From assembly GCA_016715105.1 (NCBI GenBank), contig JADKBO010000026.1:1-64000 (forward strand): DNA of 64,000 bases. Reading direction: 5' to 3'. Shown in pieces: positions 35,786 to 45,567 of this stretch (position 1 is its first letter; each line of letters starts with the position of its first letter). The position numbers and the translations under genes were made by a program. The notes beneath the pieces are model-generated. The model saw only the letters and a list, made by a program, of their open reading frames with translations, made no database searches and had not been told where the DNA came from. Origin of the DNA: Saprospiraceae bacterium (GTDB lineage Bacteria > Bacteroidota > Bacteroidia > Chitinophagales > Saprospiraceae).

Positions 35786-36076
35786 ATGCACTACATCGTC
35801 ATTGGTAAAGATGGAAAAGATTCCGGCGCACAAGATAGAAGAATGGCTGCGCGACCCGATCATTTACAAAAAATGAAAGACCTGAAAGCTGAGGGTCATT
35901 TCATTTTTGCCGGGGCTTTGCTAGACGATGCTGGTGATAAAATGGTGGGATCTGCCATTGTCATGGAATTTGATTCAGAAAATGACCTGCAATCTTGGTT
36001 GTCCTCAGAACCCTACATCAATGGCAAGGTTTGGGAACATTATGAGGTCATAAAATTTAAAATTGCCCAAATCTAG
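35786..36076 (+). CDS. YciI-like protein
   Basis: 96 aa. Ferredoxin-like YCII fold: MHYIVIGKDGKDSGAQDRR, then a RPDHLQKMKDLKAEGHFIFAGAL segment with the conserved His about residue 26 and DDAGDKMVGSAIVMEFDSE. Members are small enzymes or domains with a conserved His/Asp pair; the reaction here is unknown. It follows lon by 22 bp, so it may be read from the same transcript. Confidence 0.85.
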   Translation: MHYIVIGKDGKDSGAQDRRMAARPDHLQKMKDLKAEGHFIFAGALLDDAGDKMVGSAIVMEFDSENDLQSWLSSEPYINGKVWEHYEVIKFKIAQI

Positions 36077-36291
36077 GAGCAGTATAAACTGGTTTTTTCA
36101 AACCCAATCAGCATTGAAATCCAATTGAAATAAATGTGATTCAAAATATTTTGTATTTTTAAATTTCTTGTGAAAGTTGAGCATTCACCTAGAGGCTATG
36201 TTTTGGTAAATCAACCATTTTGCCTCATGGAAAAATACTCAATTTAAAACTTGGATTTAAGCACTTGATTGACTCATACAGATTTTGAAAG

Positions 36292-36507
36292 ATGGATAAA
36301 AATAACATCAAAAAGGAGTATTCTAATGGTGAAATTACGGTGATTTGGCAATCCGGAAAATGTATTCATTCAGGGAACTGTGTGCGAAACTTACACCAAG
36401 TATTCAAACCAAAAGAGCAACCTTGGATTAAAATGGAAGCTGCAAGTTCTGAAGAAATTGTCAATGCGGTTGCCAAATGTCCTTCTGGTGCTTTGTCTAT
36501 AAAATAG
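36292..36507 (+). CDS. Divergent 4Fe-4S mono-cluster (mini-ferredoxin) protein
   Basis: 71 aa. Pattern CIHSGNCVRNL ... QPWIKMEAASSEEIVNAVAKCPSGALSIK, with Cys24, Cys30 and Cys63 matching the YjdI/Fer4_19-type family. The fourth ligand is probably His26 or a residue outside the pattern. Small electron-transfer or cluster protein in the cytoplasm. Separate transcription is likely, given the 215-bp gap before it. Confidence 0.8.
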   Translation: MDKNNIKKEYSNGEITVIWQSGKCIHSGNCVRNLHQVFKPKEQPWIKMEAASSEEIVNAVAKCPSGALSIK

Positions 36508-36597
36508 CGTTCAAAAAAAAGCCCTTTGTTTTCTTTTTTTGAAAAACCAAGAGCTTTTTTCCCCTTTGTGTATAATGTTCCTCCGTGAAAAGACCTA

Positions 36598-39447
36598 TTA
36601 TGGATCTACAACCACATTTACATTTCCAAGAATGCTTACGTTGCCTAAATTTGTAAAGGTGGTGCCCGTTCCCATTATTCCATTTTTTTCATGAATGGTC
36701 ACATTTTCCATAATCAAATTGCCATTATTGAGCAATGCCCTATTATTCAAATTGGTAGCCGCATAAAGATCGACATATTTTAAAGATAGTGTTTTTGAAC
36801 CTTCGATTCTAAATATTGGACCAGTCGGACCAATTGCTTTTACAATGGAGACTGTACCAGAAGTTTGGTGAATATTGAGGTTTTTGGAAATTTTTATTTC
36901 ACCTGAAGTAAGTTTGATTGTATCACTGCCAATACCATCAACAAGAGATGGATCAAAACCAATTGTTGCACCATCTACAGCACAAGCAACTGCACGTCTC
37001 AAAGAGCCTAAACCGTCATCTAAAGTATTGGTTACTGTAGTAGAGCAATCCCCACTGGCATCATAAACGGTACTTTCCCATAATCCTCGACCATATGTTG
37101 AAGCTCTTAATTTTGAAGTGGGATAATATATTTCTAAATCTGTGACCTTTGTGTTGGCCATATCATTGAAATAGGGGATCCAGTTTGTTAGAGTATTGTT
37201 GGTATAATATATGCCAATATCTGCTCCAATATAAACAGCATCATTCGGATCATTTTTTAAATAAACAATGGTATTTATTGGCAAATTTGGCAAAGCAGCA
37301 GAATGAACGTCTGTCCAGGTAGTGCCACCATCAGTGGTTTTATATACTTTTGTATCAGTGTTATAACCAGAAAAAACAATCCATACTTTATCCGGATCAG
37401 TATTTGAAATGGCAATGTTGCTCATATATGCGGAACCGACAGGTAAACCACCTGTGGCATCTGTCCACGACATTCCTCCATCTGTAGTTCTGGAGACTGC
37501 ATTTTCTTTTATCGTATAAATAATAGAAGAGTTACCCGGGTATATTGCAAATCTGATCACACTTCCTGTTCCTGAAGGTGTACCAATAGAGTACCAATTG
37601 TGATTGTCGAATTCAGCCTGGGCATAGTCGTCACTTCTATATAATTCAGGCCGACCACCAGCATAACAAGTTGTTGAAGTGACAGGGTCCTGAATGATGG
37701 GGCTGAAAAACTCTGTTCCAGCTGGAAGTCCATGACCATTAAGAGTGTATTTATTGATTCCTGCATCAGGAGAATAACTGTGATTACCGTTTGGATCAGA
37801 AATAACGATTGCATCACTGTTTGTATAATCAATAAAAGCGCTTTCACCATCGCCTCCTCCTATGTAGTCCCAAACACCTCCCGTGTTTTTTAAATTTCCT
37901 ATATCTTGTAAGCCTGTAATCATAATGGCATCGTCTGCAGCCAGTGCAACATCTGTTTGTTGAGCGACCCTGATGTCATTTGCAATATAAGTCCAACTTA
38001 CCCCGTCATTTGTAGATCTCGAAATTCCACCATCACAAGCAGCGAAAATGGTTTTGCCGTCACCGGGTAAATATGCAACCCATTGTATGTCAGCATGAAC
38101 ATATGGAGCAATAGGATCACCACCAGGGTTCATTGGGTCTGTACCATACCAATATGTGAGTAAGGTCCAATTTACACCGCCATCTGTAGACCTCCACTGA
38201 TTTATACCGCCTATGATAAGTGAATCTACATTGGTATGAGAGACGGCAATTGCCAGATCATGCGAAGCCTGTCCACCATTACCTGAAGCTGGAATATCAG
38301 TATTTAATATATTAGGTGAAACAGATTGTGTACCAAAAGTAGAACCACTATCAACAGATTTATATAAGCCTTTATAACCGCCTTCATCGTTTCCAGCCAA
38401 TGCATAAACTACCTCATTATCAGCTGGTGAAACACCTAAAAGAATCCTTGAGATGGTTGAAGGCGCAGGGAGTCCCGCTGAAATAGGTGTCCAATTTTCA
38501 CCGTTATCACTTGATTTCCAGAAAATATTACTAGCAGATCGACCGCTAGCATATAAGGTATTGTGATCTCCTGGTTTAAACACCACATCATCAATATTGT
38601 AACTGCCACCCAAACTAGTTTGAGCATAGGATAACCAACCATCCGTTGTTCTGAAGATGCCCCCGTCGGATGCAGCCAACATAATCAATGGGTCGGTAGG
38701 GTCCATGATCAACCTTCTGATCGAGTATAGGTCACTGATTTGAAATGTTAAATTAGTTGGCAACCAATTGACTCCACCATCTATTGTTTTCAAAACACCA
38801 ATGCTTTTTTTGTCTGCTTCCCAACTTCCTGTTGCCAAATACATTGTCGTTGGTATTGTGGGGTGAATAACCAAATCTGAACAACCAATGACCGCTAAGT
38901 AATCATTTTTTGTTGTCCATTGGGGATTTGAAGCATTACCATTTTTAGTTTTCCATAAGCCTCCGTCTGGAGTACTTACATACATAATATTGCTATCTGT
39001 AGGGTCAAATTTTATAAAATCTACGCGGCCCATTCCCGCATCATAGCCAGAAGGTCGCGTAAGCGGTCCCAATTCTCTCCAATTTCCTGCCCGCTCTGTT
39101 TTTTTGTTAAACAATTGTCTATTTTCAGCTTTCCAAGCAAGGAAGTTCTGATAATTTGAAGATGGAAGAGATAAATCCCCACTTGGATATACTCTTGGTT
39201 TCGTAAGGGTTTCCCACCTTTTGAATACTTTATACCCAGTCCCTTTGCCTGGCTTCGATCCAGTTCTTTGATTTCTTTGATCCCAATACTCGTAAAAATC
39301 TCTTTGTACCTCATAGAACGTGGCATTTTTATTTCCTCCCATTTTTTGCCAACTCAAATTGACAGTCTTTTGAGAAAAAATAATTGTAGAAATGAAACAA
39401 AAAGAAAAGATAAACAGCAAGTTGCTAGTTCGAAAAGTGTTAATCAT
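36598..39447 (-). CDS. Secreted Asp-box beta-propeller protein (VPS10/sortilin-like)
   Basis: 949 aa. Signal peptide about 1-26 (ending TIIFSQKTV). The body (about 110-800) carries many Asp-box repeats: TKNGNASNPQWTT, TIDGGVNWLPT, SSDNGENWTPIS, STDGGVNWTLL, STNDGVSWTYI, TTDGGMSWTDA, TTDGGTTWTDV. That is the repeat of BNR/sortilin-type propellers. The last about 150 residues look like a beta-helix/CSLREA-like domain (GLGSLRRAVACAVDGATIGF). No T9SS type A or B tail is recognisable at its end (VVVDP), unusual for such a protein. Divergent from a TPR-HTH regulator 313 bp away. Confidence 0.8.
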   Translation of the reverse strand: MINTFRTSNLLFIFSFCFISTIIFSQKTVNLSWQKMGGNKNATFYEVQRDFYEYWDQRNQRTGSKPGKGTGYKVFKRWETLTKPRVYPSGDLSLPSSNYQNFLAWKAENRQLFNKKTERAGNWRELGPLTRPSGYDAGMGRVDFIKFDPTDSNIMYVSTPDGGLWKTKNGNASNPQWTTKNDYLAVIGCSDLVIHPTIPTTMYLATGSWEADKKSIGVLKTIDGGVNWLPTNLTFQISDLYSIRRLIMDPTDPLIMLAASDGGIFRTTDGWLSYAQTSLGGSYNIDDVVFKPGDHNTLYASGRSASNIFWKSSDNGENWTPISAGLPAPSTISRILLGVSPADNEVVYALAGNDEGGYKGLYKSVDSGSTFGTQSVSPNILNTDIPASGNGGQASHDLAIAVSHTNVDSLIIGGINQWRSTDGGVNWTLLTYWYGTDPMNPGGDPIAPYVHADIQWVAYLPGDGKTIFAACDGGISRSTNDGVSWTYIANDIRVAQQTDVALAADDAIMITGLQDIGNLKNTGGVWDYIGGGDGESAFIDYTNSDAIVISDPNGNHSYSPDAGINKYTLNGHGLPAGTEFFSPIIQDPVTSTTCYAGGRPELYRSDDYAQAEFDNHNWYSIGTPSGTGSVIRFAIYPGNSSIIYTIKENAVSRTTDGGMSWTDATGGLPVGSAYMSNIAISNTDPDKVWIVFSGYNTDTKVYKTTDGGTTWTDVHSAALPNLPINTIVYLKNDPNDAVYIGADIGIYYTNNTLTNWIPYFNDMANTKVTDLEIYYPTSKLRASTYGRGLWESTVYDASGDCSTTVTNTLDDGLGSLRRAVACAVDGATIGFDPSLVDGIGSDTIKLTSGEIKISKNLNIHQTSGTVSIVKAIGPTGPIFRIEGSKTLSLKYVDLYAATNLNNRALLNNGNLIMENVTIHEKNGIMGTGTTFTNLGNVSILGNVNVVVDP

Positions 39448-39760
39448 ATGAAGTTTTATTTTAATTAATTTTGAAGATGGTTTGTTGTTAGGTAACTATA
39501 ATATGCTGGAATTCATTAATGTCTACAAATAACATTCAATTTTCTATTTGATGATAATTTAGGTTGGTGACAAAATGGGTGACAAAATATATTTGATTGA
39601 TAGCTAATAAGTTGACAGGTTAATTTAAATAATCTATATGAAGAGATATTATGCTAATTTGTAAAAAATAACAAATCATAATGACACCTAATCATTCAAA
39701 ATTTTAGTAATGTTGAATTACTTTATATGATTTATATAAATTTACTTTAAACTCCATTAA
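39448..39760. other. Divergent intergenic region of Asp-box protein and TPR-HTH gene
   Basis: AT-rich, no ORF. Short hexamer-like repeats such as GACAAAATGGGTGACAAAATA near 39570 are the only pattern; no confident promoter box. Confidence 0.4.
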
Positions 39761-41308
39761 ATGAAACAGTTTTGGTTTTGGTTTATTTACATTATTTTCA
39801 TAGGTGTAATTTCTGCACAGAGTAATTTTAAAACGGGTTTAAAAAATTCCAATCCTGTTGATTTAAAGATTGATATCCCAATTGATAGCGCAATCTCTAT
39901 TCATAAAAATTATCTACAAAATGCTAAAAACAAAAAGGATACCTTAAGACAACTTTACGGACACTTTTACCTCTATGTAGACTATTACAAGAAGGATGAT
40001 TATGCCTCTGTGCAAAAGCATTTTTTGGAAGCGTCCAATTTGGTTAATGAAGCCAGTAATCCTGCTTGGAAGGCAGCTATCTGCATGAGGAAAGCACATA
40101 TGATTGAATTGATTGATGCTGATATCCCTGCAGCCATCACACAATATGAAAAAGCCATAAATTATTGTAAAATAGCGAAGGACAGTTTTTGTATTGCGGA
40201 ATGTTTAGAGCAATTGAGTAATCTTAATTCCTCAATAGGTAATTATGAAATTGCAGAAACTTATTTTGATGAAGCCATCGTGTGGATGCGGAAATTCGGC
40301 GGAATGGCAGAAATGGCACTTGCTTATAACAACTATAGTATATTGCTTTCAAATCAAGGAAAGCTTAAAGAATCTATTGTTTATTTAGACAGTGCCATCA
40401 TGATTGCTGTGGAAAAGAAGGATTTATACAAAGAAATGATGTACAAATCCAACCTTGCTGCAAAATATACCCTAATGAATATGCCCAAAAAAGCCATAGA
40501 TATATATAAACAATGTATCATCACAAACACTCAAAATCAGTGGTATGACCTATTACGTTACAATTATTCTGGTATAGCTGATGCTTACGAAAAAAATGGA
40601 AATCTTGAGAAAACCAATGAATTTACACATAATTATTATTTGCTCAATGACAGCATAAAAGGCGCAGAAGTCAAGTTAAAAATATCACAGCTGGAAACAG
40701 AAAATGAAATCAATAAAAGAGAAGTCCTTTTAGAAAAAAATGCTAAAGAGTTGGCTGTTATCAGCGCAAAAAATATGCGTAACTTTTGGATGATGTTGTC
40801 CGCACTTGCACTATCTGCATTTGCATTTTTACTATGGATATCCCAAAAGAAGAAACACAAAATAGACAATTTGCAAAACAAAAAATATTTAACTGATTTA
40901 ACAACGATCATACTAAAAAAGAATTTATTGATCTCTTCTCAAAATGAAGAACTTGAAAAGTCAAAATTAAAGTCTGACCTTATTGATAATAATGACTTGG
41001 AGGCTGTGGATATTGAAGATCAAATATTTAACACCAAAATTTTGAATGATGATGATTACCATACATTCAAAGCTTATTTTGAAAAAGCTTATCCGGGATA
41101 TCTGCTTAAGATAAGAAAAAACTGGCGAGATATTACCGCAGCAGAAGAACGATTATTTTTGCTGATTAAATTAAAATTGAAAAACAAAGACATTGCTGAT
41201 ATTCTAGGAATATCAGCTACAAGTGTAAAGAAAACTAGGAATAGATTGCGCAAGAAATTAAATTTACCGGAAGACTTGGAACTCGAAACATTTGTCGATG
41301 AATTTTAA
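39761..41308 (+). CDS. TPR sensor-type transcription regulator with LuxR-like HTH
   Basis: 515 aa. Signal or N-terminal membrane segment (MKQFWFWFIYIIFIGVISAQ). TPR-like helical repeats about 45-300 (AITQYEKAINYCKIAKD, YEIAETYFDEAIVW, KEMMYKSNLAAKY). A transmembrane helix about 340-362 (MMLSALALSAFAFLLWI), then a coiled coil (LEKSKLKSDLIDNND). Finally a GerE/LuxR-type HTH: TAAEERLFLLIKLKLKNKDI, ADILGISATSVKKTRNRLRKK. This is the Bacteroidota layout of periplasmic TPR sensing coupled to cytoplasmic DNA binding in one protein. Divergence from the Asp-box gene suggests it may regulate that gene (inference). Confidence 0.8.
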   Translation: MKQFWFWFIYIIFIGVISAQSNFKTGLKNSNPVDLKIDIPIDSAISIHKNYLQNAKNKKDTLRQLYGHFYLYVDYYKKDDYASVQKHFLEASNLVNEASNPAWKAAICMRKAHMIELIDADIPAAITQYEKAINYCKIAKDSFCIAECLEQLSNLNSSIGNYEIAETYFDEAIVWMRKFGGMAEMALAYNNYSILLSNQGKLKESIVYLDSAIMIAVEKKDLYKEMMYKSNLAAKYTLMNMPKKAIDIYKQCIITNTQNQWYDLLRYNYSGIADAYEKNGNLEKTNEFTHNYYLLNDSIKGAEVKLKISQLETENEINKREVLLEKNAKELAVISAKNMRNFWMMLSALALSAFAFLLWISQKKKHKIDNLQNKKYLTDLTTIILKKNLLISSQNEELEKSKLKSDLIDNNDLEAVDIEDQIFNTKILNDDDYHTFKAYFEKAYPGYLLKIRKNWRDITAAEERLFLLIKLKLKNKDIADILGISATSVKKTRNRLRKKLNLPEDLELETFVDEF

Positions 41309-41353
41309 GACACTATATTCAACTATTTTCAACATTTGGTCATAACAAAACTG

Positions 41354-42364
41354 ATGGATAGACGGCATTTCAATAAACAACTTTTAACCGTAGGAGCAGC
41401 CTATTCCATATATCCACAATACTCTACTTTCATGAATGAAATCACCAAAATGAACCAATTGAAACCTGGAGACACCGTAGGACTTATTGCTCCTTCTGGA
41501 CCACTCAAAGACGATCGTTTTGAAAAAGCATTCCAAACCATGGAAAGGTTTGGTTTGGTTGTCAAATATTCAGAAAATATTTACAAAAAATATGGCTACC
41601 TGGCTGGAACTGATGAAGAACGATTAGCTGACATTCATGCCATGTATAGCGACAAATCTGTGAAAGCTATTTGGTGCCTCAGAGGAGGTTATGGCACAGC
41701 AAGATTACTGGATGATTTAGACTACAAACTCATCAAGGCGAATCCAAAACCCATCATTGGTTATAGCGACATCACTGCATTACTTTTAGCCATCTATCAA
41801 AAGACTGGTCAACAAGGTTTTCATGCCAATATTGCAGCCTCAGATTATACCGACTTTACCTTCAAGCACACTTATGAAATGTTGATGGGAGAACGTAAAG
41901 AATTTATTTTTGAGGCAGATACCCAGGAAGATAAAGGTATTGTCTACGAACCTTATACCATCACTCCGGGAATTGCCGAAGGTCCATTGATCGGTGGAAA
42001 TCTCACGCTTTTGGCCTCCATGGTTGGTACCAAATACAATCCTAATTACAAAAATAAAATCGTCTTTATAGAAGACGTAGGTGAAAAGCCCTACCGCGTT
42101 GACCGAATGTTGGTTCAAATGTTGCAAGGGACAGACTTGGCCAAAGCTGCAGGTATAGTTTTTGGCCACTTCGTAGATTGCAATGGTGAGGACGAAGCCT
42201 TTACATTCACACTTCGGGAAACCTTGACAAAACTCATACAACCATTAAAAATTCCAGCTTATTATGGCGCACCTTTTGGGCATCGCAAAGACATTGCACC
42301 CATTCCTATTGGAGGAAATGGCAGCATAGATGCCGAAAAAATGCAACTCATGATCGCTATTTAA
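41354..42364 (+). CDS. LD-carboxypeptidase (peptidase S66)
   Basis: 336 aa from the ATG at 41354 (the open frame extends to a TTG at 41336). It trims the terminal D-Ala of the peptidoglycan tetrapeptide. The N-terminal RRHFNKQLLTVGAAYS resembles a Tat-type signal. Then KPGDTVGLIAPSGPL, the RGGYGTARLLDDL strand and GYSDITALLLAIYQ with the nucleophilic Ser; C-terminal IPIGGNGSID. It follows the TPR-HTH gene by 45 bp and precedes the sulfotransferase by 10 bp. Confidence 0.85.
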   Translation: MDRRHFNKQLLTVGAAYSIYPQYSTFMNEITKMNQLKPGDTVGLIAPSGPLKDDRFEKAFQTMERFGLVVKYSENIYKKYGYLAGTDEERLADIHAMYSDKSVKAIWCLRGGYGTARLLDDLDYKLIKANPKPIIGYSDITALLLAIYQKTGQQGFHANIAASDYTDFTFKHTYEMLMGERKEFIFEADTQEDKGIVYEPYTITPGIAEGPLIGGNLTLLASMVGTKYNPNYKNKIVFIEDVGEKPYRVDRMLVQMLQGTDLAKAAGIVFGHFVDCNGEDEAFTFTLRETLTKLIQPLKIPAYYGAPFGHRKDIAPIPIGGNGSIDAEKMQLMIAI

Positions 42365-42374
42365 ACTTTTACTT

Positions 42375-43448
42375 TTGAAAGATACACCAGTCCAAAGTAA
42401 CTTTTTCATCATTGGTTTACCTCGTTCTGGTACTACTCTACTCGAGCAAATGCTCGACGCACATTCAAAAGTTGCTGTCTGTCCTGAGATTTCTTCTGGG
42501 ATGGCTTTTTCCAGAATTTTGAAAGATGATCAACAAATTGATTACCAAAAGGGACTCCTTTTGCTCAATGCTTTTCACCAATGGGCCAAATCTTTTGACG
42601 ACCCAATCAAAGATTGCTTGAATCAATTGGCTACTACCGAGTCCTATTATCCATTGAATGCCAATGAATTCTATGACACATTGATGAAGCTTTATACTAC
42701 TACCAAAAACGCTGAAATATTTGGTGAAAAAACTCCAGAAAACTTGTTTTATTTACCCACCATCAAACGGATATTACCTCATAGCAAATACATTGTTTTG
42801 ATCAGAAATCCAATGGATGTTTTATTATCCATGTGTGAATGCCTCGGTTTGGCGCTCAAAGAATCTGTCACTGATCGATTGATCTTTCAACTCGCCCCAA
42901 TAGTAAAAAAGGGCTTACATGAATTGTACGTCAAAAAAAATCTTGTAGGACAAAAACAAATATGGATCCACTATGAAACATTGATTGCAAATCCCGAATC
43001 TACGCTCAAAGACTTGTGTCAATTTCTGGATATAACCTATGAACAAGAAATGATGGCTTTTCAATTTAGGAAGAAGTTTGTGGAAGGTGCAACTTATGAC
43101 CGCATCATTCATCAAGGCTTGGACCAACCCATAACAAACGCGAGAATTGACAGATATAAACAGGTATTCACAAAACAGCAAATCTATTGGATCTATTTAT
43201 ATCTACTTCCTGAAATCCAATTTTTGCCCAATAAATTTGAACCCGAAAAAGTCTCCCTTCCCATCAAAAAGCATTTGAAATTAATTTATTTGAGATTAGT
43301 TTTTGCTTTAAGATTTCAGGCTATATCCGAATTTAAGAAAAGATCTCATCACCAAATAAAATACCAATTAATTAAAGTATTTGGACATTCATTTATAGGA
43401 AAATTCCTCACAAGAAATTTGAAATGGGACAAAGCAGATTGGGTGTAA
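42375..43448 (+). CDS. Sulfotransferase family protein
   Basis: 357 aa. Starts at TTG (42375), 10 bp after the LD-carboxypeptidase stop. PAPS-binding motifs: the 5'-phosphosulfate loop IIGLPRSGTTLLEQMLDAH (about residues 12-30) and the 3'-phosphate region KYIVLIRNPMDVLLSMCE (about 138-155). It transfers sulfate from PAPS to a carbohydrate or peptide; the acceptor is unknown. No signal peptide, so it probably acts in the cytoplasm. The C-terminal about 60 residues are basic and helical. Confidence 0.85.
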   Translation: MKDTPVQSNFFIIGLPRSGTTLLEQMLDAHSKVAVCPEISSGMAFSRILKDDQQIDYQKGLLLLNAFHQWAKSFDDPIKDCLNQLATTESYYPLNANEFYDTLMKLYTTTKNAEIFGEKTPENLFYLPTIKRILPHSKYIVLIRNPMDVLLSMCECLGLALKESVTDRLIFQLAPIVKKGLHELYVKKNLVGQKQIWIHYETLIANPESTLKDLCQFLDITYEQEMMAFQFRKKFVEGATYDRIIHQGLDQPITNARIDRYKQVFTKQQIYWIYLYLLPEIQFLPNKFEPEKVSLPIKKHLKLIYLRLVFALRFQAISEFKKRSHHQIKYQLIKVFGHSFIGKFLTRNLKWDKADWV

Positions 43449-43551
43449 TCAGCTGAGGTTTCAGACGATCTCATGAACAATCCTAAGGCTTTAAAAGAAA
43501 GAAAGTCAAAAAAAATACGATTGTAGTTTTAAGCATTTAAACGAAGATCGA

Positions 43552-44601
43552 TTACTTCACATAAATCTTATTGGAATAAACCAACTCGTATTCATAGGCT
43601 ACCTCTTCTATAAATCGGGTTTGGTAAATGGTGTGGTGCGGTTTCCCAAATAAATTTTCTTCAACTTGCAAAAACAATTCGTCAGCATTATTTCCTACAT
43701 CAGCAATTTTATTTGCTATACCCACAGGAGTGCTTACAATCTTACATCCATTGGCATAGGCTTCAACCATCACCATGCCAAAACCTTCAAAATTGGCAGT
43801 GTGCAAAAATATCTTTGATTGGGCCATCATTTCAAGCAAGTCTGGTCGTGGAATAAATTCCTTGATTGTTATTTGATTCGTCAACCCAGCTTGCTCAATT
43901 TTTGATTGCAAAGGTTTATACATTTGCCCAGAACCTATCAAAACAGCACGAATATTGGGATATTTTGTGGCTATTTTAAAAACCACTTCCAGCCATAATT
44001 CATAATTTTTCAATGGGATCAGAGAGCCACATCCCAATATATCAATGGGCCTATTTGGTGTTAAATTGTATACAACATCTGCTCTGGCAATACCCCAATA
44101 AATGATGTGATTGAGATTTTTTCCAGTAGTTTGATGTAAAACTTGTTTTTGAAAATCAGAAATAGCAATCAAGTCGTCATAATCATATGACTTGAGATAT
44201 TTGAGGTATTTATTAGATGGTAAAACATCTTGTCCCATCAAAGTATTTACATGTGGGACGCCCAAATATTGGCTCAGTCTATTTCCTACCATCCATGCTG
44301 GACCAACCCAGAAACTATGAATGACTTGAAAGGGTTTCGCATTATAGGCTTTAACCGCATAATAAAAACTCACTATCCAATTGATCCACCGCAATTTTCG
44401 GGTTTTGAATTTACATGCCGAATGTACCTGGATACCATTCCAAAGATAAGGTTTACCAGTATATGGAAAATTGATGGCAATGATTTCAAGTTCGATGCCT
44501 CGGGCGACAAGAGCTTTGGCCAATAGCTGCATAGGTGGTATGCTATTTACCATTGATTCATTGGGTGCAAAACCTGGGGTGATCCACAAAACTCTCATCA
44601 A
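43552..44601 (-). CDS. Glycosyltransferase family 4-like
   Basis: 349 aa. GT-B fold. The N-terminal part has VLWITPGFAPNES; the C-terminal donor-binding part has ILGCGSLIPLKNYELWLEVV, AVLIGSGQMYKPLQS and KIFLHTANFEGFGMVMVEA, with the glutamate pair of the GT4 motif. It makes a glycan chain from an NDP-sugar; the product is unknown. It is 34 bp downstream of the methyltransferase on the same strand, so the two likely share a transcript. Confidence 0.85.
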   Translation of the reverse strand: MMRVLWITPGFAPNESMVNSIPPMQLLAKALVARGIELEIIAINFPYTGKPYLWNGIQVHSACKFKTRKLRWINWIVSFYYAVKAYNAKPFQVIHSFWVGPAWMVGNRLSQYLGVPHVNTLMGQDVLPSNKYLKYLKSYDYDDLIAISDFQKQVLHQTTGKNLNHIIYWGIARADVVYNLTPNRPIDILGCGSLIPLKNYELWLEVVFKIATKYPNIRAVLIGSGQMYKPLQSKIEQAGLTNQITIKEFIPRPDLLEMMAQSKIFLHTANFEGFGMVMVEAYANGCKIVSTPVGIANKIADVGNNADELFLQVEENLFGKPHHTIYQTRFIEEVAYEYELVYSNKIYVK

Positions 44602-44635
44602 TAATTAGGATTCTATTACAAAATTAGATCAAAGG

Positions 44636-45349
44636 TCATTCCATTTCCCGAATGTGATATGACCTTCTAATTTCAAATATAAAATTTAATTCTCCCAATG
44701 CCTTGGTTTTGTGCACAACATTCAATTCAAAATGATTAATTGATGCAATTGCAGTAATTTTATCAATATCACAATCTTCACTTAGGATCATCAAAACTTT
44801 AGAATGTTCATTCATATAATCTCCCATTTGTTGAAAAAGTTTTTCAAAATACTCAAAGTTTGCACCACAGAAAAAGGCCATTTCTTGGAAATTTTGAGGT
44901 GTTTTAGGATAATATGGTGGATTGATCAACACAAAATCAAATATTTGAATAGGTATATTTTGAAAGAGATCAGACAATAATAGGCTTCCATTTAACTTAT
45001 TTTTTTCCAAACTAGTTTGTATGGATTCAATGGCCAAAGGATTGATGTCGCTCGCTGTTACCACTGCTCCATTCCGCGCGGCAAACAATGAAATCATGCC
45101 ACTTCCAGCACCTAATTCCAGAACTTTTTTATCAAGTAAATCAAATTGTAAAAGATATTTTAAAAGTATTTTAGTGCTCAATAGATATCCTGGATGAAAA
45201 ACAGACGGTAATATTTTGACCTGAACACCTTGGTATTTAAACCATCTAGGTTTTGACAAATACCAATTTTGAAACCTCGACAAAACTGGTTGAAGTATGC
45301 TTTTTATAAATGGTCTGAATTTGTCCTTTAAAAAATGCTGAGCCATCAT
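44636..45349 (-). CDS. Class I SAM methyltransferase with NPPY motif
   Basis: 237 aa. SAM-binding motif VLELGAGSGMISLFAARNG, acidic motif VTASDINPLAIESI and catalytic LINPPYYPKTP. The NPPY points to an N6 or N5 amino/glutamine methyltransferase (HemK/RsmC-like). The N-terminal region has VKILPSVFHPGYLLST, like small rRNA or HemK-type enzymes. The target is not assigned. Confidence 0.75.
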   Translation of the reverse strand: MMAQHFLKDKFRPFIKSILQPVLSRFQNWYLSKPRWFKYQGVQVKILPSVFHPGYLLSTKILLKYLLQFDLLDKKVLELGAGSGMISLFAARNGAVVTASDINPLAIESIQTSLEKNKLNGSLLLSDLFQNIPIQIFDFVLINPPYYPKTPQNFQEMAFFCGANFEYFEKLFQQMGDYMNEHSKVLMILSEDCDIDKITAIASINHFELNVVHKTKALGELNFIFEIRRSYHIREME

Positions 45350-45567
45350 TTCACTTTTTGTTTTTCAACTTTTTCAATTGTAAATCTAAAAACCTCTGAT
45401 TTTTAGCAAGTTTTTGCTGAAATACCAGTGGATCTCCGGATTAAAGTCACTTTCATTTATTGTTATTTTTACTTAAATTATACCTTATATTTGAATTCCT
45501 CTTTTAATTGAAAGAGGAAAAGTAATGATTTATTTCAGACAGATTTAGAAAAGCAGTCTTTTTGGTC
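45350..45567. other. Divergent intergenic region, AT-rich
   Basis: No ORF or repeat; no clear promoter box that I can defend. Confidence 0.4.
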
